This document shows positions 1-9,911 of a DNA stretch of 64,000 bases, in pieces; the first letter of the stretch is position 1; each line of letters begins with the position of its first letter. This DNA is from Sphingopyxis sp. GTDB lineage: Bacteria; Pseudomonadota; Alphaproteobacteria; Sphingomonadales; Sphingomonadaceae. Below the pieces are notes generated by a model. That model had not been told where the DNA came from. It worked only from the letters and a program-made list of their open reading frames with translations, and ran no database searches. Made by a program: the position numbers and the translations under genes. The stretch covers positions 1 to 64,000 of the forward strand of contig NZ_JAOZVW010000146.1 in assembly GCF_025869345.1 (NCBI RefSeq), written 5' to 3'.

Positions 1-3
1 TTC

Positions 4-77
4 GTCACCCCGGACTTGATCCGGGGTCCCGCTTTCCACCGTCGCTGAGCGGGACCCCGGATCAAGTCCGGGGTGAC
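4..77. repeat. Inverted repeat upstream of the first gene
   Basis: Two perfect 30-base arms (4-33 and 48-77) surround a 14-base loop, so either strand can form a long hairpin. It lies just upstream of the PLP-enzyme gene and has no T-run on either side, so it does not look like a terminator. It resembles the short palindromic intergenic repeats found elsewhere in this window, but its sequence family is distinct from them. Confidence 0.9.
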
Positions 78-195
78 GGGAAAGGGTTGGTCGGGCCTGT
101 CAAAAGCCAAATCACGTCGCCACCGCCCGCGCAATTTAGTTACAATCGAAACCGGTGCTGTTATAGCGTGGCCGATCATTCACAGGAGCATTCCC

Positions 196-1488
<1,293 letters not shown>

Positions 1489-1494
1489 ACCACA

Positions 1495-1520
1495 CCCTCC
1501 CCTGAAGGGGAGGGGCTTTT
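1495..1520 (+). terminator. Intrinsic terminator after the PLP enzyme
   Basis: A GC-rich hairpin (1495-1503 pairing with 1506-1514) is followed by C and four T residues, seven bases after the upstream stop. It also overlaps the 3' end of the convergent HAD gene, so it may limit read-through between the two. The T-run is short. Confidence 0.55.
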
Positions 1521-2239
1521 CACTTCCGCGCCCGCCAGTCCACCACCTGCCAGCCCATCGTCGGCGCCAGCTTCTTCAGCTTTCGCGACGGCGTCGTCGC
1601 GACCGCTTCGTTGGCGAAGTGCAGCATCGGATGGTCGGAGACATGATCGGAATAGGCGCGGATGTGCGCCTGATCCCGCGTGATTTCGTTCGCGGCGAGC
1701 CAGTCCGAAATGCGCGCGAATTTCGCCTCGCCATAGCAATTTTCGCCCGCCAGCCGTGCGTGGACATGGTCGCCGCCGTCGGCTTCGTCGAGCCGCGTCG
1801 CGAGCACGTCGTCGATGCCGAGCCGCCGAGCGATCGCATCGACATAGAGATGAAAGGAAGCGGTCGCGAGCAGCAGCCGATAGCCTGCCGCGCGGTCGGC
1901 GGCGATCTGGTCGAGCGCCGCGGCGTGCAGCCCGCGCGCGACCACCTTGTCGGCGTAGCTTTCGGCAAGCGGCGCGATTTCGCTGCGGCGAAAGCGCGTG
2001 CCGACAAGCAGGCGGAGGTTGATCGCCTTCAGCCGCGACCGGTCGATCAGGCGCAGCGCATAAGCCGCGCCCGCGAGTCCGACGAGCGGCAGCAGCAGCA
2101 GGCGCCACGGCTGGCGCCGCCTCGCAACATGCATCAGGAACCCGCTGTAAGTCCCTGATCGCGTGATCGTCCGGTCCATATCGTACATCGCGACGCGATG
2201 GACGGGATCGGTCGCGGGCGGGGCGGATGGCGTTTCCAT
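1520..2239 (-). CDS. HAD-IB family phosphatase (SerB-like)
   Basis: A 239-residue HAD hydrolase. The nucleophile motif is D20-M-D22-R-T24, motif II lies around the ATASF stretch, and the acidic motif AYSDHVSDHP near residue 200 is typical of the SerB-like IB subfamily. A hydrophobic stretch near residues 45-65 could be a cap helix or a membrane-associated segment. The substrate is unknown; relatives act on phosphoserine or phospholipid head groups. The ATG at 2239 is preferred over an upstream start because it directly precedes the conserved domain. The next gene, the Mla permease, is divergent. Confidence 0.85.
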   Translation of the reverse strand: METPSAPPATDPVHRVAMYDMDRTITRSGTYSGFLMHVARRRQPWRLLLLPLVGLAGAAYALRLIDRSRLKAINLRLLVGTRFRRSEIAPLAESYADKVVARGLHAAALDQIAADRAAGYRLLLATASFHLYVDAIARRLGIDDVLATRLDEADGGDHVHARLAGENCYGEAKFARISDWLAANEITRDQAHIRAYSDHVSDHPMLHFANEAVATTPSRKLKKLAPTMGWQVVDWRARK

Positions 2240-2328
2240 GGAACCGACAATAGGGCGCCGCGCCGCCGCGGCCAAGGGGCCGGAATTGCTTGCCGTGTCA
2301 GGGCAAATAAGACAATGTCCCCCGCGAG

Positions 2329-3435
2329 ATGGTGGCCAGGGCGGACTTTGACTATAGCGACGGCGCCGGCGGGGCCGCGGTTCGCTTCACTGGCCGGTTG
2401 ACGCTGGCGCGCCTCGGCGACCTTCCGCAAAGGCTGGACGCCGTCGGGCCGGTCGCGTCGATCGACCTGTCGGGGGTCGAACGGATCGACACCGTCGGCG
2501 CCTGGATCGTCACCCGCACCGTCAACGAATATGGCGCCAAGGTCACCGGCGCGAGCCCCGAGGCCGAACGGCTGCTCGAAGCGCTGAAGGACGACAAGAG
2601 CGAATATCGCGTCCACCTGGGTCGCCGCTCGGCGATCGAGCGGATGCTCGAACAGGTCGGCACGGCAAGCCTCGCGGTCTGGGGCGAACTGATCGGCATC
2701 ATCGATTTCTTCGGCGCAATGATCATCGCGCTGGGCATCCAGATTCGCGCGCGGCGGCGGCTGCGCTGGCACGCGGTCGTCACCCGTTTCCAGACCGTCG
2801 GCGTCGACGCCCTCCCCATCATCGGCCTGATGAGCCTGCTGATCGGCATCGTCATCGCGCAGCAGGGCGCGGTGCAGCTCGAGCAATTCGGGCTGGAGGT
2901 GTTCACGATCAACCTCGTCGGCCGCGCCTCGATCCGCGAGCTTGGCCTGCTGATGACCGCGATCATGGTCGCGGGGCGATCGGGATCGGCCTTCGCAGCG
3001 CAGATCGGCACGATGAAGCTGACCGAGGAAATCGACGCGATGCGGACGATCGGCGTGTCGCCCATGGAAGCGATCGTGCTGCCGCGCGTCGCCGCGTCGA
3101 CGATCACCATGCCCCTGCTCGGCTTTTACGCCAGCATCTGCGCGATCATCGGCGGCGGGATCTTCTGTTGGGCCGGGCTCGGCATCCCGCCCCTCACCTA
3201 TGTGCAGCGGCTGCGCGAGATCATTCCGATGCATGATTTCTGGATCATGCTGATCAAGGCGCCGGTGTTCGGCATCCTGATCGGCGTCACCGGCTGTTAC
3301 GAAGGGATGCAGGTGCGCCAGAATGCCGAGGAGGTCGGCAAGCGCACGACCTCCGCGGTCGTCGCGGCGATCTTCCTCGTCATTGTCCTCGACGCTTTTT
3401 TCGCGGTCTTCTTCTCGTCGCTGGGATGGAATTGA
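2329..3435 (+). CDS. mlaE: MlaE-type lipid ABC transporter permease with STAS domain
   Basis: A 368-residue fusion of an N-terminal STAS domain (about residues 1-105) and an MlaE/YrbE-type permease (about 120-368). The permease shows the family stretch GRASIRELGLLMTAIMVAGR and a following EIDAMRTIGVSP motif that contacts the ATPase. In Mla-type systems the permease works with MlaF ATPase and MlaD MCE protein to move phospholipids between the membranes. In E. coli the STAS protein MlaB is separate; here it is fused. It is the first gene of a four-gene operon, and its stop overlaps the next start in a TGATG junction. Confidence 0.92.
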   Translation: MVARADFDYSDGAGGAAVRFTGRLTLARLGDLPQRLDAVGPVASIDLSGVERIDTVGAWIVTRTVNEYGAKVTGASPEAERLLEALKDDKSEYRVHLGRRSAIERMLEQVGTASLAVWGELIGIIDFFGAMIIALGIQIRARRRLRWHAVVTRFQTVGVDALPIIGLMSLLIGIVIAQQGAVQLEQFGLEVFTINLVGRASIRELGLLMTAIMVAGRSGSAFAAQIGTMKLTEEIDAMRTIGVSPMEAIVLPRVAASTITMPLLGFYASICAIIGGGIFCWAGLGIPPLTYVQRLREIIPMHDFWIMLIKAPVFGILIGVTGCYEGMQVRQNAEEVGKRTTSAVVAAIFLVIVLDAFFAVFFSSLGWN

Positions 3436-4301
3436 TGAGCGAGGAAAGCCGGGCCGAGATCAAGGAGGAACTGGCCGCCGCCGACGCGGTGCGGCCCGAG
3501 ACGTTCGAATATGCGATCCGTATTCGCGGGCTGCGCAACCAGTTCGGCGACGCGGTGATCCATGACGGGCTCGACCTCGACGTGCGCTCGGGCGAGATAT
3601 TGGGCGTCGTCGGCGGATCGGGGACCGGCAAGTCGGTGCTGATGCGCTCGATCGTCGGGCTCCAGACCCCGGCCGCGGGCGAGATCGAGGTTTACGGCAA
3701 GACGCTCGACACCATCACCGACGCCGAGGAATCGCGCGACCTCCGCCGCCGCTGGGGGGTGATGTTCCAGGGCGGCGCGCTCTTCTCGACGCTGAGCGTG
3801 GCCGAGAATATCCAGGTTCCCTTGCGCGAATATTATCCGCGGCTCGACCAGCAATTGCTCGACGAGATCGCGGCCTACAAGGTGTCGATGGTCGGCCTGC
3901 CCCCCGATGCCGGGCCGAAATTTCCCGCCGAACTGTCGGGCGGCATGGTCAAGCGCGCCGGCCTCGCCCGCGCGCTCGCGCTCGACCCCGCTTTGCTCTT
4001 TCTCGACGAACCCACCGCAGGGCTCGACCCGATCGGCGCCGCCAAGTTCGACGAGCTGATCCGCGAGCTCGCCGACACGATGGGGCTCACCGTCTTCCTG
4101 ATCACCCACGATCTCGACTCGCTTTATGCGACCTGCGACCGCGTCGCGGTGCTGGCGGAGAAGAAGGTGATCGCGGTCGGCACCATCCCGGAACTGCTTG
4201 CCACCGAGCATCCGTGGATACAGGATTATTTCAACGGCCCGCGCGGACGGGCGGCCGCCGGCTGCAATATCGCGGCAGAGCGGCAGGATAGGAAAAGCTG
4301 A
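3435..4301 (+). CDS. mlaF: MlaF-type ABC transporter ATPase
   Basis: A 288-residue ATP-binding subunit of the Mla-type lipid transporter. It has Walker A GGSGTGKS (residues 60-67), signature LSGGMVKR, and Walker B LFLDEPTAGLD. The D-loop and the H-loop (LITHDLDS) are intact. The ATG at 3435 is chosen because it overlaps the permease stop (TGATG), giving translational coupling; an ATG nine bases upstream is also in frame. The 3' end overlaps the MCE gene start in the same way. An N-terminal extension of about 25 residues precedes the ATPase core. Confidence 0.95.
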   Translation: MSEESRAEIKEELAAADAVRPETFEYAIRIRGLRNQFGDAVIHDGLDLDVRSGEILGVVGGSGTGKSVLMRSIVGLQTPAAGEIEVYGKTLDTITDAEESRDLRRRWGVMFQGGALFSTLSVAENIQVPLREYYPRLDQQLLDEIAAYKVSMVGLPPDAGPKFPAELSGGMVKRAGLARALALDPALLFLDEPTAGLDPIGAAKFDELIRELADTMGLTVFLITHDLDSLYATCDRVAVLAEKKVIAVGTIPELLATEHPWIQDYFNGPRGRAAAGCNIAAERQDRKS

Positions 4302-5242
4302 TGGAAACACGCTCGAACAATGTGCTCGTCGGCGCGTTCGTCCTCTTCTTCATGGCCGCGCTCGCGGTGTTCTTCGTCTGGCTCGCGAACGACAGCGGCG
4401 GCACGAAGCGCGCCTACGACATCTTTTTCAAACAGTCGGTCGACGGCCTCAACAAGGGCGCGCAGGTGCAGTTTTCGGGCGTCCCCGCCGGGCAGGTCCG
4501 CGAAATCGCGCTGTGGCCCGACGACCCGCAATTCGTCCGCGTGCGGATCGAGGTGAACGAGGGCGTGCCGATCCTTCAGGGCACGACCGCGGCGCTCGAA
4601 GGCGTCGGCTTCACCGGCGTCTCGCAGATTTCGCTCGACGGCGCGGTCAAGGGCGCCCCGCCGATCACCGACAAGGGACCGGCGGGCAAGCCCGTCATCC
4701 CGACGCGCGTCGGCGGGCTCGGCGAGTTGCTCAACACCGCGCCGCAGCTGCTGCAGCGCCTCTCGACGCTGTCCGAACGGCTCGCCGAGCTGGTCGACGA
4801 CGAAAATCAGGCGAGCATCAAGGGCATCCTCAACAATGTCGAGGCATCGACCGCGATCCTCGCGCGCAACGGCCCGGCGCTCGAAAAGGCGCTCGCCGAT
4901 ACGCGCATCGCGATCCAGCAGACGGGCAACGCCGCCGAGCAGATCGGCAATCTCGCCGCCTCGGCGCAGGGGACGATCGACCGCAACGTCGACCCGGCGA
5001 TGGCCAATCTGCGCGATACGCTGAAATCGGCGAATGAATCGATGAAAACGCTGGAGGCGGCGATCGCCGACGCGCGGCCGGGGCTCAAGACCTTCAGCGA
5101 CACCACCGTTCCCGAAGCCAATGCGCTGATCCGCGACCTGCGCCGCACCTCCGCCTCGCTGTCGAGCCTGACCGACAAGCTCGATCAGCAGGGCGCCGGC
5201 GCGGTGCTCGGCGGCAGCAAGCTGCCCGATTACAAGAAATGA
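4301..5242 (+). CDS. mlaD: MlaD-family MCE domain protein
   Basis: A 313-residue inner-membrane-anchored MCE protein. One N-terminal membrane helix (about residues 8-30) precedes a single MCE domain (about 38-115). A long helical region rich in Ala, Asn and Asp follows to the C terminus. MCE rings form the periplasmic lipid path of Mla-type transporters. It is longer than E. coli MlaD (183 residues) because of the C-terminal helical part, as in many alphaproteobacterial members. The start overlaps the ATPase stop, and the stop overlaps the lipoprotein start. Confidence 0.93.
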   Translation: METRSNNVLVGAFVLFFMAALAVFFVWLANDSGGTKRAYDIFFKQSVDGLNKGAQVQFSGVPAGQVREIALWPDDPQFVRVRIEVNEGVPILQGTTAALEGVGFTGVSQISLDGAVKGAPPITDKGPAGKPVIPTRVGGLGELLNTAPQLLQRLSTLSERLAELVDDENQASIKGILNNVEASTAILARNGPALEKALADTRIAIQQTGNAAEQIGNLAASAQGTIDRNVDPAMANLRDTLKSANESMKTLEAAIADARPGLKTFSDTTVPEANALIRDLRRTSASLSSLTDKLDQQGAGAVLGGSKLPDYKK

Positions 5243-5850
5243 GGATGCCGACAATGCGAACGCTCCGCACTTCCCTGCTCGTCGCGGCCGCGGCGGTAAC
5301 GCTTTCCGGCTGTATCGGGCTGGGCGGAAAGACGCCGCCCTTTCTGCTGACGCTCGACGCCGACGCGGCGCCGACCGCCGGGACGGCGCGCACCGCGAGC
5401 GACGCGGCGACGCTGACCATCCTGATTCCCACCGCGCCGCAGAAGCTGCGCACTCCGCGCATTCCGGTGCAGCAGGACGATGCCAGCGTCGCCTATGTCA
5501 AGGACGCGCAATGGGTCGAAGCGCCGCAGCGTCTGTTCCAGCGGCTCGTCTCCGAAACCGTCGCCGCGCGCACCGCGCGGGTCGTCCTCGACGAGGGGCA
5601 ATATCTGACCGCTCCGGGCGAGCAGCTTGCGGGGCAGCTCATGGATTTCGGAGTCGACGCGCGCGCGAACGAGGCGGTCGTCGTCTATCAGGCGATGCTG
5701 GTCTCGGCCGGCGGCAAGAGCGTCACCCAGCGTCGCTTCGAAGCGCGCGAGCCGATCGCCGGCAAGGTCGAAGCCAAACCCGTCGGCGAAGCGCTGACCC
5801 GCGCCGCCAACAAGGTCGCGGTCGATGTCGCGGGATGGCTGGGCGGCTGA
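5239..5850 (+). CDS. ABC-type transport auxiliary lipoprotein (PqiC-like)
   Basis: A 203-residue predicted lipoprotein. A short hydrophobic signal ends in the lipobox LSGC, with the lipidated Cys at residue 25 counting from 5239. The mature part matches the ABC_trans_aux/PqiC type of outer-membrane lipoprotein that accompanies MCE transporters. The start at 5239 overlaps the mlaD stop as ATGA; in-frame ATGs at 5245 and 5254 are alternatives, and the last gives a more conventional signal peptide. As the fourth gene of the Mla operon it probably forms the outer-membrane contact. Confidence 0.85.
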   Translation: MRMPTMRTLRTSLLVAAAAVTLSGCIGLGGKTPPFLLTLDADAAPTAGTARTASDAATLTILIPTAPQKLRTPRIPVQQDDASVAYVKDAQWVEAPQRLFQRLVSETVAARTARVVLDEGQYLTAPGEQLAGQLMDFGVDARANEAVVVYQAMLVSAGGKSVTQRRFEAREPIAGKVEAKPVGEALTRAANKVAVDVAGWLGG

Positions 5851-5873
5851 GGGGCGAGTCCTGCAGCAGCCAT

Positions 5874-5944
5874 CATTGCGAGCGAAGCGAAGCAATCCAG
5901 AGCGGTTTACGCCTGCTCTGGATTGCTTCGCTCCGCTCGCAATG
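5874..5944. repeat. Palindromic intergenic repeat, CATTGCGAGC family
   Basis: Two 30-base arms (5874-5903 and 5915-5944) pair with one mismatch around an 11-base loop. A second, more diverged member lies at 15829-15913 with the same outer sequence. It follows the Mla operon and lacks a T-run. This is a dispersed REP-like element with no coding capacity. Confidence 0.9.
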
Positions 5945-6064
5945 ACGGTTCCCTTTGACGAAATCTCCGTCTAAACGCGCCCGCGCGGTCCAGCCGCGCC
6001 TTTGCGTGCCTCTTTCGGGTTTCCGGCATGCGCTCTCTCCCCGAGCCCGCCGATCTGAAAGGAC

Positions 6065-6391
6065 ATGCTCGTGGGATGGATCATCCTGGCCGTCGCCGTT
6101 TTCACCGAAATCTGCTGGGCGCTGAGCCTCAAATGGGCGGCGACGCTCGGGACATGGCAGGCATCGGCGGTTCCCGTCACGCTGAGCTTCGTCAACATGG
6201 CGCTGCTCGCGCTGGCGATGCGCGAGATTTCGGCGGGCACCGCCTATGCGATCTGGACCGGACTCGGCGCCGTCGGGGTGATCATCGGCGGGATCATGCT
6301 GTTCGACGAGAAAGTGAGCGGCGCGCAAGTCGGTTTCATGGCACTGATCGTCGTCGGCGTGGTGGGGACGAAGCTGTTTTCGGCGGGGTGA
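6065..6391 (+). CDS. SMR-family exporter, Gdx (SugE) type
   Basis: A 108-residue four-helix small multidrug resistance protein of the inner membrane. The central Glu is in helix 1 (TEICWA), and the helix-3 segment GTAYAIWTGLGAVG matches the Gdx (guanidinium exporter) branch and not the EmrE branch. SMR proteins act as antiparallel dimers driven by proton antiport. A purine-rich AAAGGA lies just before the ATG. It is one of two Gdx-like genes in the window, the other being at 10303-10623. No riboswitch-like structure was seen upstream of this copy. Confidence 0.85.
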   Translation: MLVGWIILAVAVFTEICWALSLKWAATLGTWQASAVPVTLSFVNMALLALAMREISAGTAYAIWTGLGAVGVIIGGIMLFDEKVSGAQVGFMALIVVGVVGTKLFSAG

Positions 6392-6446
6392 GGCAGGGCG
6401 GCATTCGACCGATTGCGGACATTGGAAACACGAGTAAGTTTCCTTC

Positions 6447-6941
6447 ATGAGCATTGGGATGAACCGTCGGCCTTTTCTAATAGGAATGTTAGCTGGTGCA
6501 GCACTGGCGCTGGCAAGCGCTGCCACGGCAGCGTGGTTGTCGAAAGAAGATGCCCCGCAATATCTCCGCATCGTCGATGACAATTACGAGCACATTCTGG
6601 GACCAAACTACAAGCTCGAGGACGGCCCAACGAGTGCAAAGATCATTAGGGATTGCAAGGTCCAGCAGTTCGTTACGGACACGTCTCTGCCAGATTACGC
6701 TGGATCATCATTTGTCAAAATCGATGGAATACCAAAAGCCAATTTGAATTGCATCATTGGGGAAGCCCGAATTAATTCGATGTCGATCGCAATAGTGGAC
6801 GGAATTGATCTAACGCCAACCGATTGCATCGGAGGGTGGCCAACCCGGTTCCAAGATGAGGAAGCGGGTAACTTTGAGCTGTGTCGTGGGGGAAAAAATC
6901 CAGATCCGATTTTCGTGCCCACACCTCCTCCTAAGCGTTAG
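6447..6941 (+). CDS. Hypothetical secreted protein with Tat-like signal
   Basis: A 164-residue protein of unknown function. The N terminus has the twin-arginine-like NRRPFLIG followed by a hydrophobic stretch ending near ATAAW, suggesting Tat export. The mature part has four cysteines (DCK, NCI, DCI, LCR) and a proline-rich end. Its base composition is clearly lower in GC than its neighbours, which suggests recent acquisition. The start at 6447 lacks a good ribosome-binding site, and the ATG at 6459 just before the arginines is an alternative. The stop codon is directly followed by a 20-base motif that also lies beyond the 3' end of the low-GC gene at 12707-13012. Confidence 0.6.
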   Translation: MSIGMNRRPFLIGMLAGAALALASAATAAWLSKEDAPQYLRIVDDNYEHILGPNYKLEDGPTSAKIIRDCKVQQFVTDTSLPDYAGSSFVKIDGIPKANLNCIIGEARINSMSIAIVDGIDLTPTDCIGGWPTRFQDEEAGNFELCRGGKNPDPIFVPTPPPKR

Positions 6942-6960
6942 TCCGCTCCCCACCCCAAAG
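6941..6960 (+). repeat. 20-base motif downstream of a low-GC gene, copy 1
   Basis: This copy begins at the last base of the TAG stop of the Tat-signal hypothetical gene and matches 12675-12694 (opposite strand) at all 20 positions. Confidence 0.7.
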
Positions 6961-6971
6961 CGGCCCATAAG

Positions 6972-6999
6972 AAAAGGGCCGGAGTTTCCCCCGGCCCTT
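6972..6999 (-). terminator. Intrinsic terminator of the rplK-rplA operon
   Basis: On the minus strand a 9-bp GC-rich stem (6991-6999 with 6974-6982) is followed by a run of four T residues. It lies about 25 bases beyond the rplA stop, as expected for the end of the ribosomal protein operon. Confidence 0.85.
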
Positions 7000-7022
7000 C
7001 CCTGTATCGATGTCGGTGCCGG

Positions 7023-7721
7023 TCAGGCGCCGGCGACGTCGGCCGTGTCGACCTTCACGCCCGGGCCCATCGACGACGACAGCGCGATCTTGCGGACATA
7101 TTTGCCCTTCGCGCCGGCCGGCTTGGCCTTGACGATCGCATCGACGAAGGCGTCGAAGTTCTGACGGAGCTTTTCCTCGCCGAACGACAGCTTGCCGATG
7201 CCGGCGTGGATGATGCCGACCTTTTCGACGCGGAATTCGATCTGACCGCCCTTGGCGGCCTTCACGGCTTCGGCGACGTTCGGGGTGACGGTGCCCAGCT
7301 TCGGGTTCGGCATCAGGCCCTTCGGACCCAGCGTCTTGCCGAGGCGGCCGACGATGCCCATCATGTCCGGCGTCGCGATGACGCGGCCATAGTCGAGGTT
7401 GCCCGCAAGCATGTCTTCCATCAGGTCTTCGGCGCCCACCTTGTCGGCACCGGCGGCCAGCGCCTTGTCGGCATTGTCGCCGCGCGCGAACACGGCGACC
7501 TTGACGTCCTTGCCGGTGCCGGCGGGCAGCGTGACGACGCCGCGGACCATCTGGTCGGCGTGACGCGGATCGACGCCCAGGTTCATCGCGATTTCGAGCG
7601 TCTCGTCGAACTTGGCCGAGGCCAGCTCGCGCACCGTCTTGATCGCTTCATCGACGCCGTGCAGCTTCAGCGCGTCGACCTTGCCCTCGAGGGCCTTCTG
7701 CTTCTTGGTCAGCTTAGCCAT
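7023..7721 (-). CDS. rplA: 50S ribosomal protein L1
   Basis: A 232-residue ribosomal protein L1, which binds 23S rRNA at the stalk near the E site. It is full length for the family, with the typical segments [16 protein letters not shown] and [10 protein letters not shown]. It follows rplK with a 4-base gap, in the standard order. In other bacteria L1 also represses its own operon by binding the rplK leader. A terminator follows at 6972-6999. Confidence 0.98.
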   Translation of the reverse strand: MAKLTKKQKALEGKVDALKLHGVDEAIKTVRELASAKFDETLEIAMNLGVDPRHADQMVRGVVTLPAGTGKDVKVAVFARGDNADKALAAGADKVGAEDLMEDMLAGNLDYGRVIATPDMMGIVGRLGKTLGPKGLMPNPKLGTVTPNVAEAVKAAKGGQIEFRVEKVGIIHAGIGKLSFGEEKLRQNFDAFVDAIVKAKPAGAKGKYVRKIALSSSMGPGVKVDTADVAGA

Positions 7722-7725
7722 GGGT

Positions 7726-8157
7726 TCAGCCCTCCGTCACTTCGAGGCCCATCGAGCGGGCGCTGCCTTCGATGATCTTCGTCGCCTGTTCGATGTCGTT
7801 GGCGTTGAGATCCTTCATCTTGATCTCGGCGATTTCGGCGAGCTTCGAGCGCGCGATCTTGCCGCCGCTGATCTTGCCGGGCTCCTTCGAACCCGACTTC
7901 AGGTTCGCGGCCTTCTTGATCAGATAGGTCGCCGGAGGCGTCTTGGTGACGAAGGTGAAGCTTTTGTCGGCGAAGACGGTGATGATGGTCGGGGTCGGCG
8001 TGCCCTTTTCCATGGAATCGGTCGCGGCGTTGAACGCCTTGCAGAATTCCATGATGTTGACGCCGCGCTGACCCAGCGCCGGCCCGAGCGGCGGCGAGGG
8101 GTTGGCGGTGCCGGCGGGCACCTGCAGCTTGATGTAGCCGCTGATCTTCTTGGCCAT
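7726..8157 (-). CDS. rplK: 50S ribosomal protein L11
   Basis: A 143-residue L11 that binds the GTPase-associated region of 23S rRNA and interacts with RelA and elongation factors. The proline-rich N-terminal motif [20 protein letters not shown] is intact. AGGAGG lies eight bases before the ATG. It is followed by rplA. Unusually, the gene upstream on the same strand is tesB and not nusG. Confidence 0.98.
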   Translation of the reverse strand: MAKKISGYIKLQVPAGTANPSPPLGPALGQRGVNIMEFCKAFNAATDSMEKGTPTPTIITVFADKSFTFVTKTPPATYLIKKAANLKSGSKEPGKISGGKIARSKLAEIAEIKMKDLNANDIEQATKIIEGSARSMGLEVTEG

Positions 8158-8218
8158 GATGGCCTCCTTTCTTTCTATCGCCCCGGACGGGTCCAGGGCT
8201 CAAAATAAGCGGTCGAAC

Positions 8219-8238
8219 GGAAGGGCATCACCCCTTCC
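8219..8238 (-). other. Hairpin in the rplK leader
   Basis: A 7-bp stem (8219-8225 with 8232-8238) with a 6-base loop lies between the tesB stop and the rplK start. It has no T-run. It could be the end of the tesB transcript or part of the rplK leader where L1 would bind; the sequence does not decide. Confidence 0.4.
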
Positions 8239-8310
8239 TCCCGCGCGGAATCACGTCCTTATCTGACGCGAAGCGGCGCGCATAGGCGCAAAGACGTAAG
8301 AAAACAAGCC

Positions 8311-9261
8311 TTATGCGCCGGCTTCGGGCGGGGTGATGCGCAGCAGCCCTTCCTGCATCGCCGATGCGATCAGCGTGCCGTCCTGGCGATAGACGAGGCC
8401 GCGGTTGATGCCGCGGCTGGCGCCGGTCCAGTCGCTGTCCATCACATAGACGAACCATTGGTCGGCGCGGACGTCGTCGTGGAACCACATCGCATGGTCG
8501 AGGCTGGTCGAAAACAGGCCCGGAGTCGACCAGGTGAAGCCGTGCGGCAGCAGCGAGGAGGACAAAAGCCCCATGTCCGACGCATAGGCCAGAAAAGCGC
8601 GGTGGAGCAGCGGGTCGTCGCCGATCGGCGCCGCGAGCCGATACCATTGATAATGCGTCGTGCCCTTTTCGACCGACGACGGGCGAAAGCTGCGGATCTC
8701 GAACGGGCGGAGCCGCGCCATGCGGTCGAGCTGCGCGTCGCTGACGTTCGGATCGGCGGCCAGATTTTCGACGAACTCGGCGCATTGTTCGGGCGGCAGC
8801 ACGTCGGGCATCGGCGCCTGGTGCGCGGCGCCCGCCTCGGGCGCGTGGAAGGAGGCGGTCAGGTTGAAGATGACCTTGCCGTCCTGCCGCACGACGACGC
8901 GGCGGTTCGCGAAGCTGCGCCCGTCGAAGTCGCGATGGACGCGGAAATGGAGCGGCTTCGCCTCGTCGCCGCCGCGCAGGAAATAGGCGTGGAGCGAATG
9001 CGCGGTCTTGGCGGGATCGACGGTCCGCGCCGCGGCGACGAGAGCCTGCGCGATCACCTGTCCGCCGAAGATGCGCTGGCGCGTCGGCTTGTTGAAGGCG
9101 GGGAAGGTAAATTCGTCCTCGAGCCCCGGCACGCGTTCGAGATCGAACAGGCGCGTCACCGCCGCGACGACCTTTTCGGGCGAAAAGGCCGACTGGATTT
9201 CGCGCGCGCGATCGACGCGCGCCTGGATTTCGGTGGAGGTCAGTGAGTTTGGCGCCGACAA
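8311..9261 (-). CDS. tesB: Acyl-CoA thioesterase II (TesB)
   Basis: A 316-residue double hot-dog thioesterase that hydrolyses acyl-CoA to free fatty acid and CoA. The N-terminal domain has RIFGGQVIAQAL and HSLHAYFLRGGD, and the C-terminal domain has SLDHAMWFH and RGINRGLVY, all typical of TesB. The only reasonable start is TTG at 9261, preceded by GAGGG; no ATG occurs before the conserved core. It is somewhat longer than E. coli TesB (286 residues) at the N terminus. It lies between nusG and rplK, two genes that are usually neighbours. Confidence 0.93.
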   Translation of the reverse strand: MSAPNSLTSTEIQARVDRAREIQSAFSPEKVVAAVTRLFDLERVPGLEDEFTFPAFNKPTRQRIFGGQVIAQALVAAARTVDPAKTAHSLHAYFLRGGDEAKPLHFRVHRDFDGRSFANRRVVVRQDGKVIFNLTASFHAPEAGAAHQAPMPDVLPPEQCAEFVENLAADPNVSDAQLDRMARLRPFEIRSFRPSSVEKGTTHYQWYRLAAPIGDDPLLHRAFLAYASDMGLLSSSLLPHGFTWSTPGLFSTSLDHAMWFHDDVRADQWFVYVMDSDWTGASRGINRGLVYRQDGTLIASAMQEGLLRITPPEAGA

Positions 9262-9299
9262 TCCCTCGCCCTTTCCTGACAGACCGCGCGATAACGATG

Positions 9300-9330
9300 G
9301 AGATCCCGGCCTGCGCGGGGATGACGACCT
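9300..9330. repeat. Half of a GCGGGGATGACGA-type repeat between nusG and tesB
   Basis: The 79-base gap between nusG and tesB holds CCTGCGCGGGGATGACGACC, which resembles one half of a dispersed repeat of the same general kind as those nearby. A short stem can form from it, so it may also serve as the nusG transcript end. Confidence 0.4.
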
Positions 9331-9340
9331 GTCGGGGTCG

Positions 9341-9877
9341 TCACTTCATCCGTTCGACCTGCTCGAAATCGAGCTCGACCGGGGTCGCGCGGCCAAAGAT
9401 CGACACGCTGACCTTGACGCGCGCCTTGTCGAAATCGAGTTCCTCGACGAGGCCGTTGAAGCTCGCGAACGGGCCTTCGAGCACCTTGACCTGATCGCCG
9501 ATCTCGTAATCGACGCGGATTTCGGTCTTGGGGCGCGCCGCGGCCTCTTCCTTGCTATTGAGGATGCGCGCGGCCTCGGCCTCGCTGATCGCCTGCGGCT
9601 TGCCCATCGAGCCGAGGAAGCCGGTGACCTTCGGCGTGTTCTTGACGAGGTGATAAACGTCGTCGGTCATCGTCAGCTTGGCGAGGACATAGCCGGGGAA
9701 GAATTTCCGTTCGGCCTGCACCTTCTTGCCGCGCTTCACCTCGGTGACCGTTTCGACCGGCACCTCGACCGATTCGACGAGCTGGGTCAGGCCCATGCGT
9801 TCGGCCTCGGCGAGCACCGAATCGCGAACCTTGTTCTCAAAGCCCGAATAGGCGTGAATGATGTACCAGCGCGCCAT
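9341..9877 (-). CDS. nusG: Transcription termination/antitermination protein NusG
   Basis: A 178-residue NusG. The NGN domain begins RWYIIHAYSGFE, and the C-terminal KOW domain contains the stretch YEIGDQVKVLEGPFASFNG. NusG binds RNA polymerase and, through KOW, Rho or S10. It lies 34 bases downstream of secE as in most bacteria. The next gene on the strand is tesB and not rplK. Confidence 0.98.
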   Translation of the reverse strand: MARWYIIHAYSGFENKVRDSVLAEAERMGLTQLVESVEVPVETVTEVKRGKKVQAERKFFPGYVLAKLTMTDDVYHLVKNTPKVTGFLGSMGKPQAISEAEAARILNSKEEAAARPKTEIRVDYEIGDQVKVLEGPFASFNGLVEELDFDKARVKVSVSIFGRATPVELDFEQVERMK

Positions 9878-9911
9878 GATGCGTGTCCCTTTTATCCCTG
9901 CGGTGCCGCGC

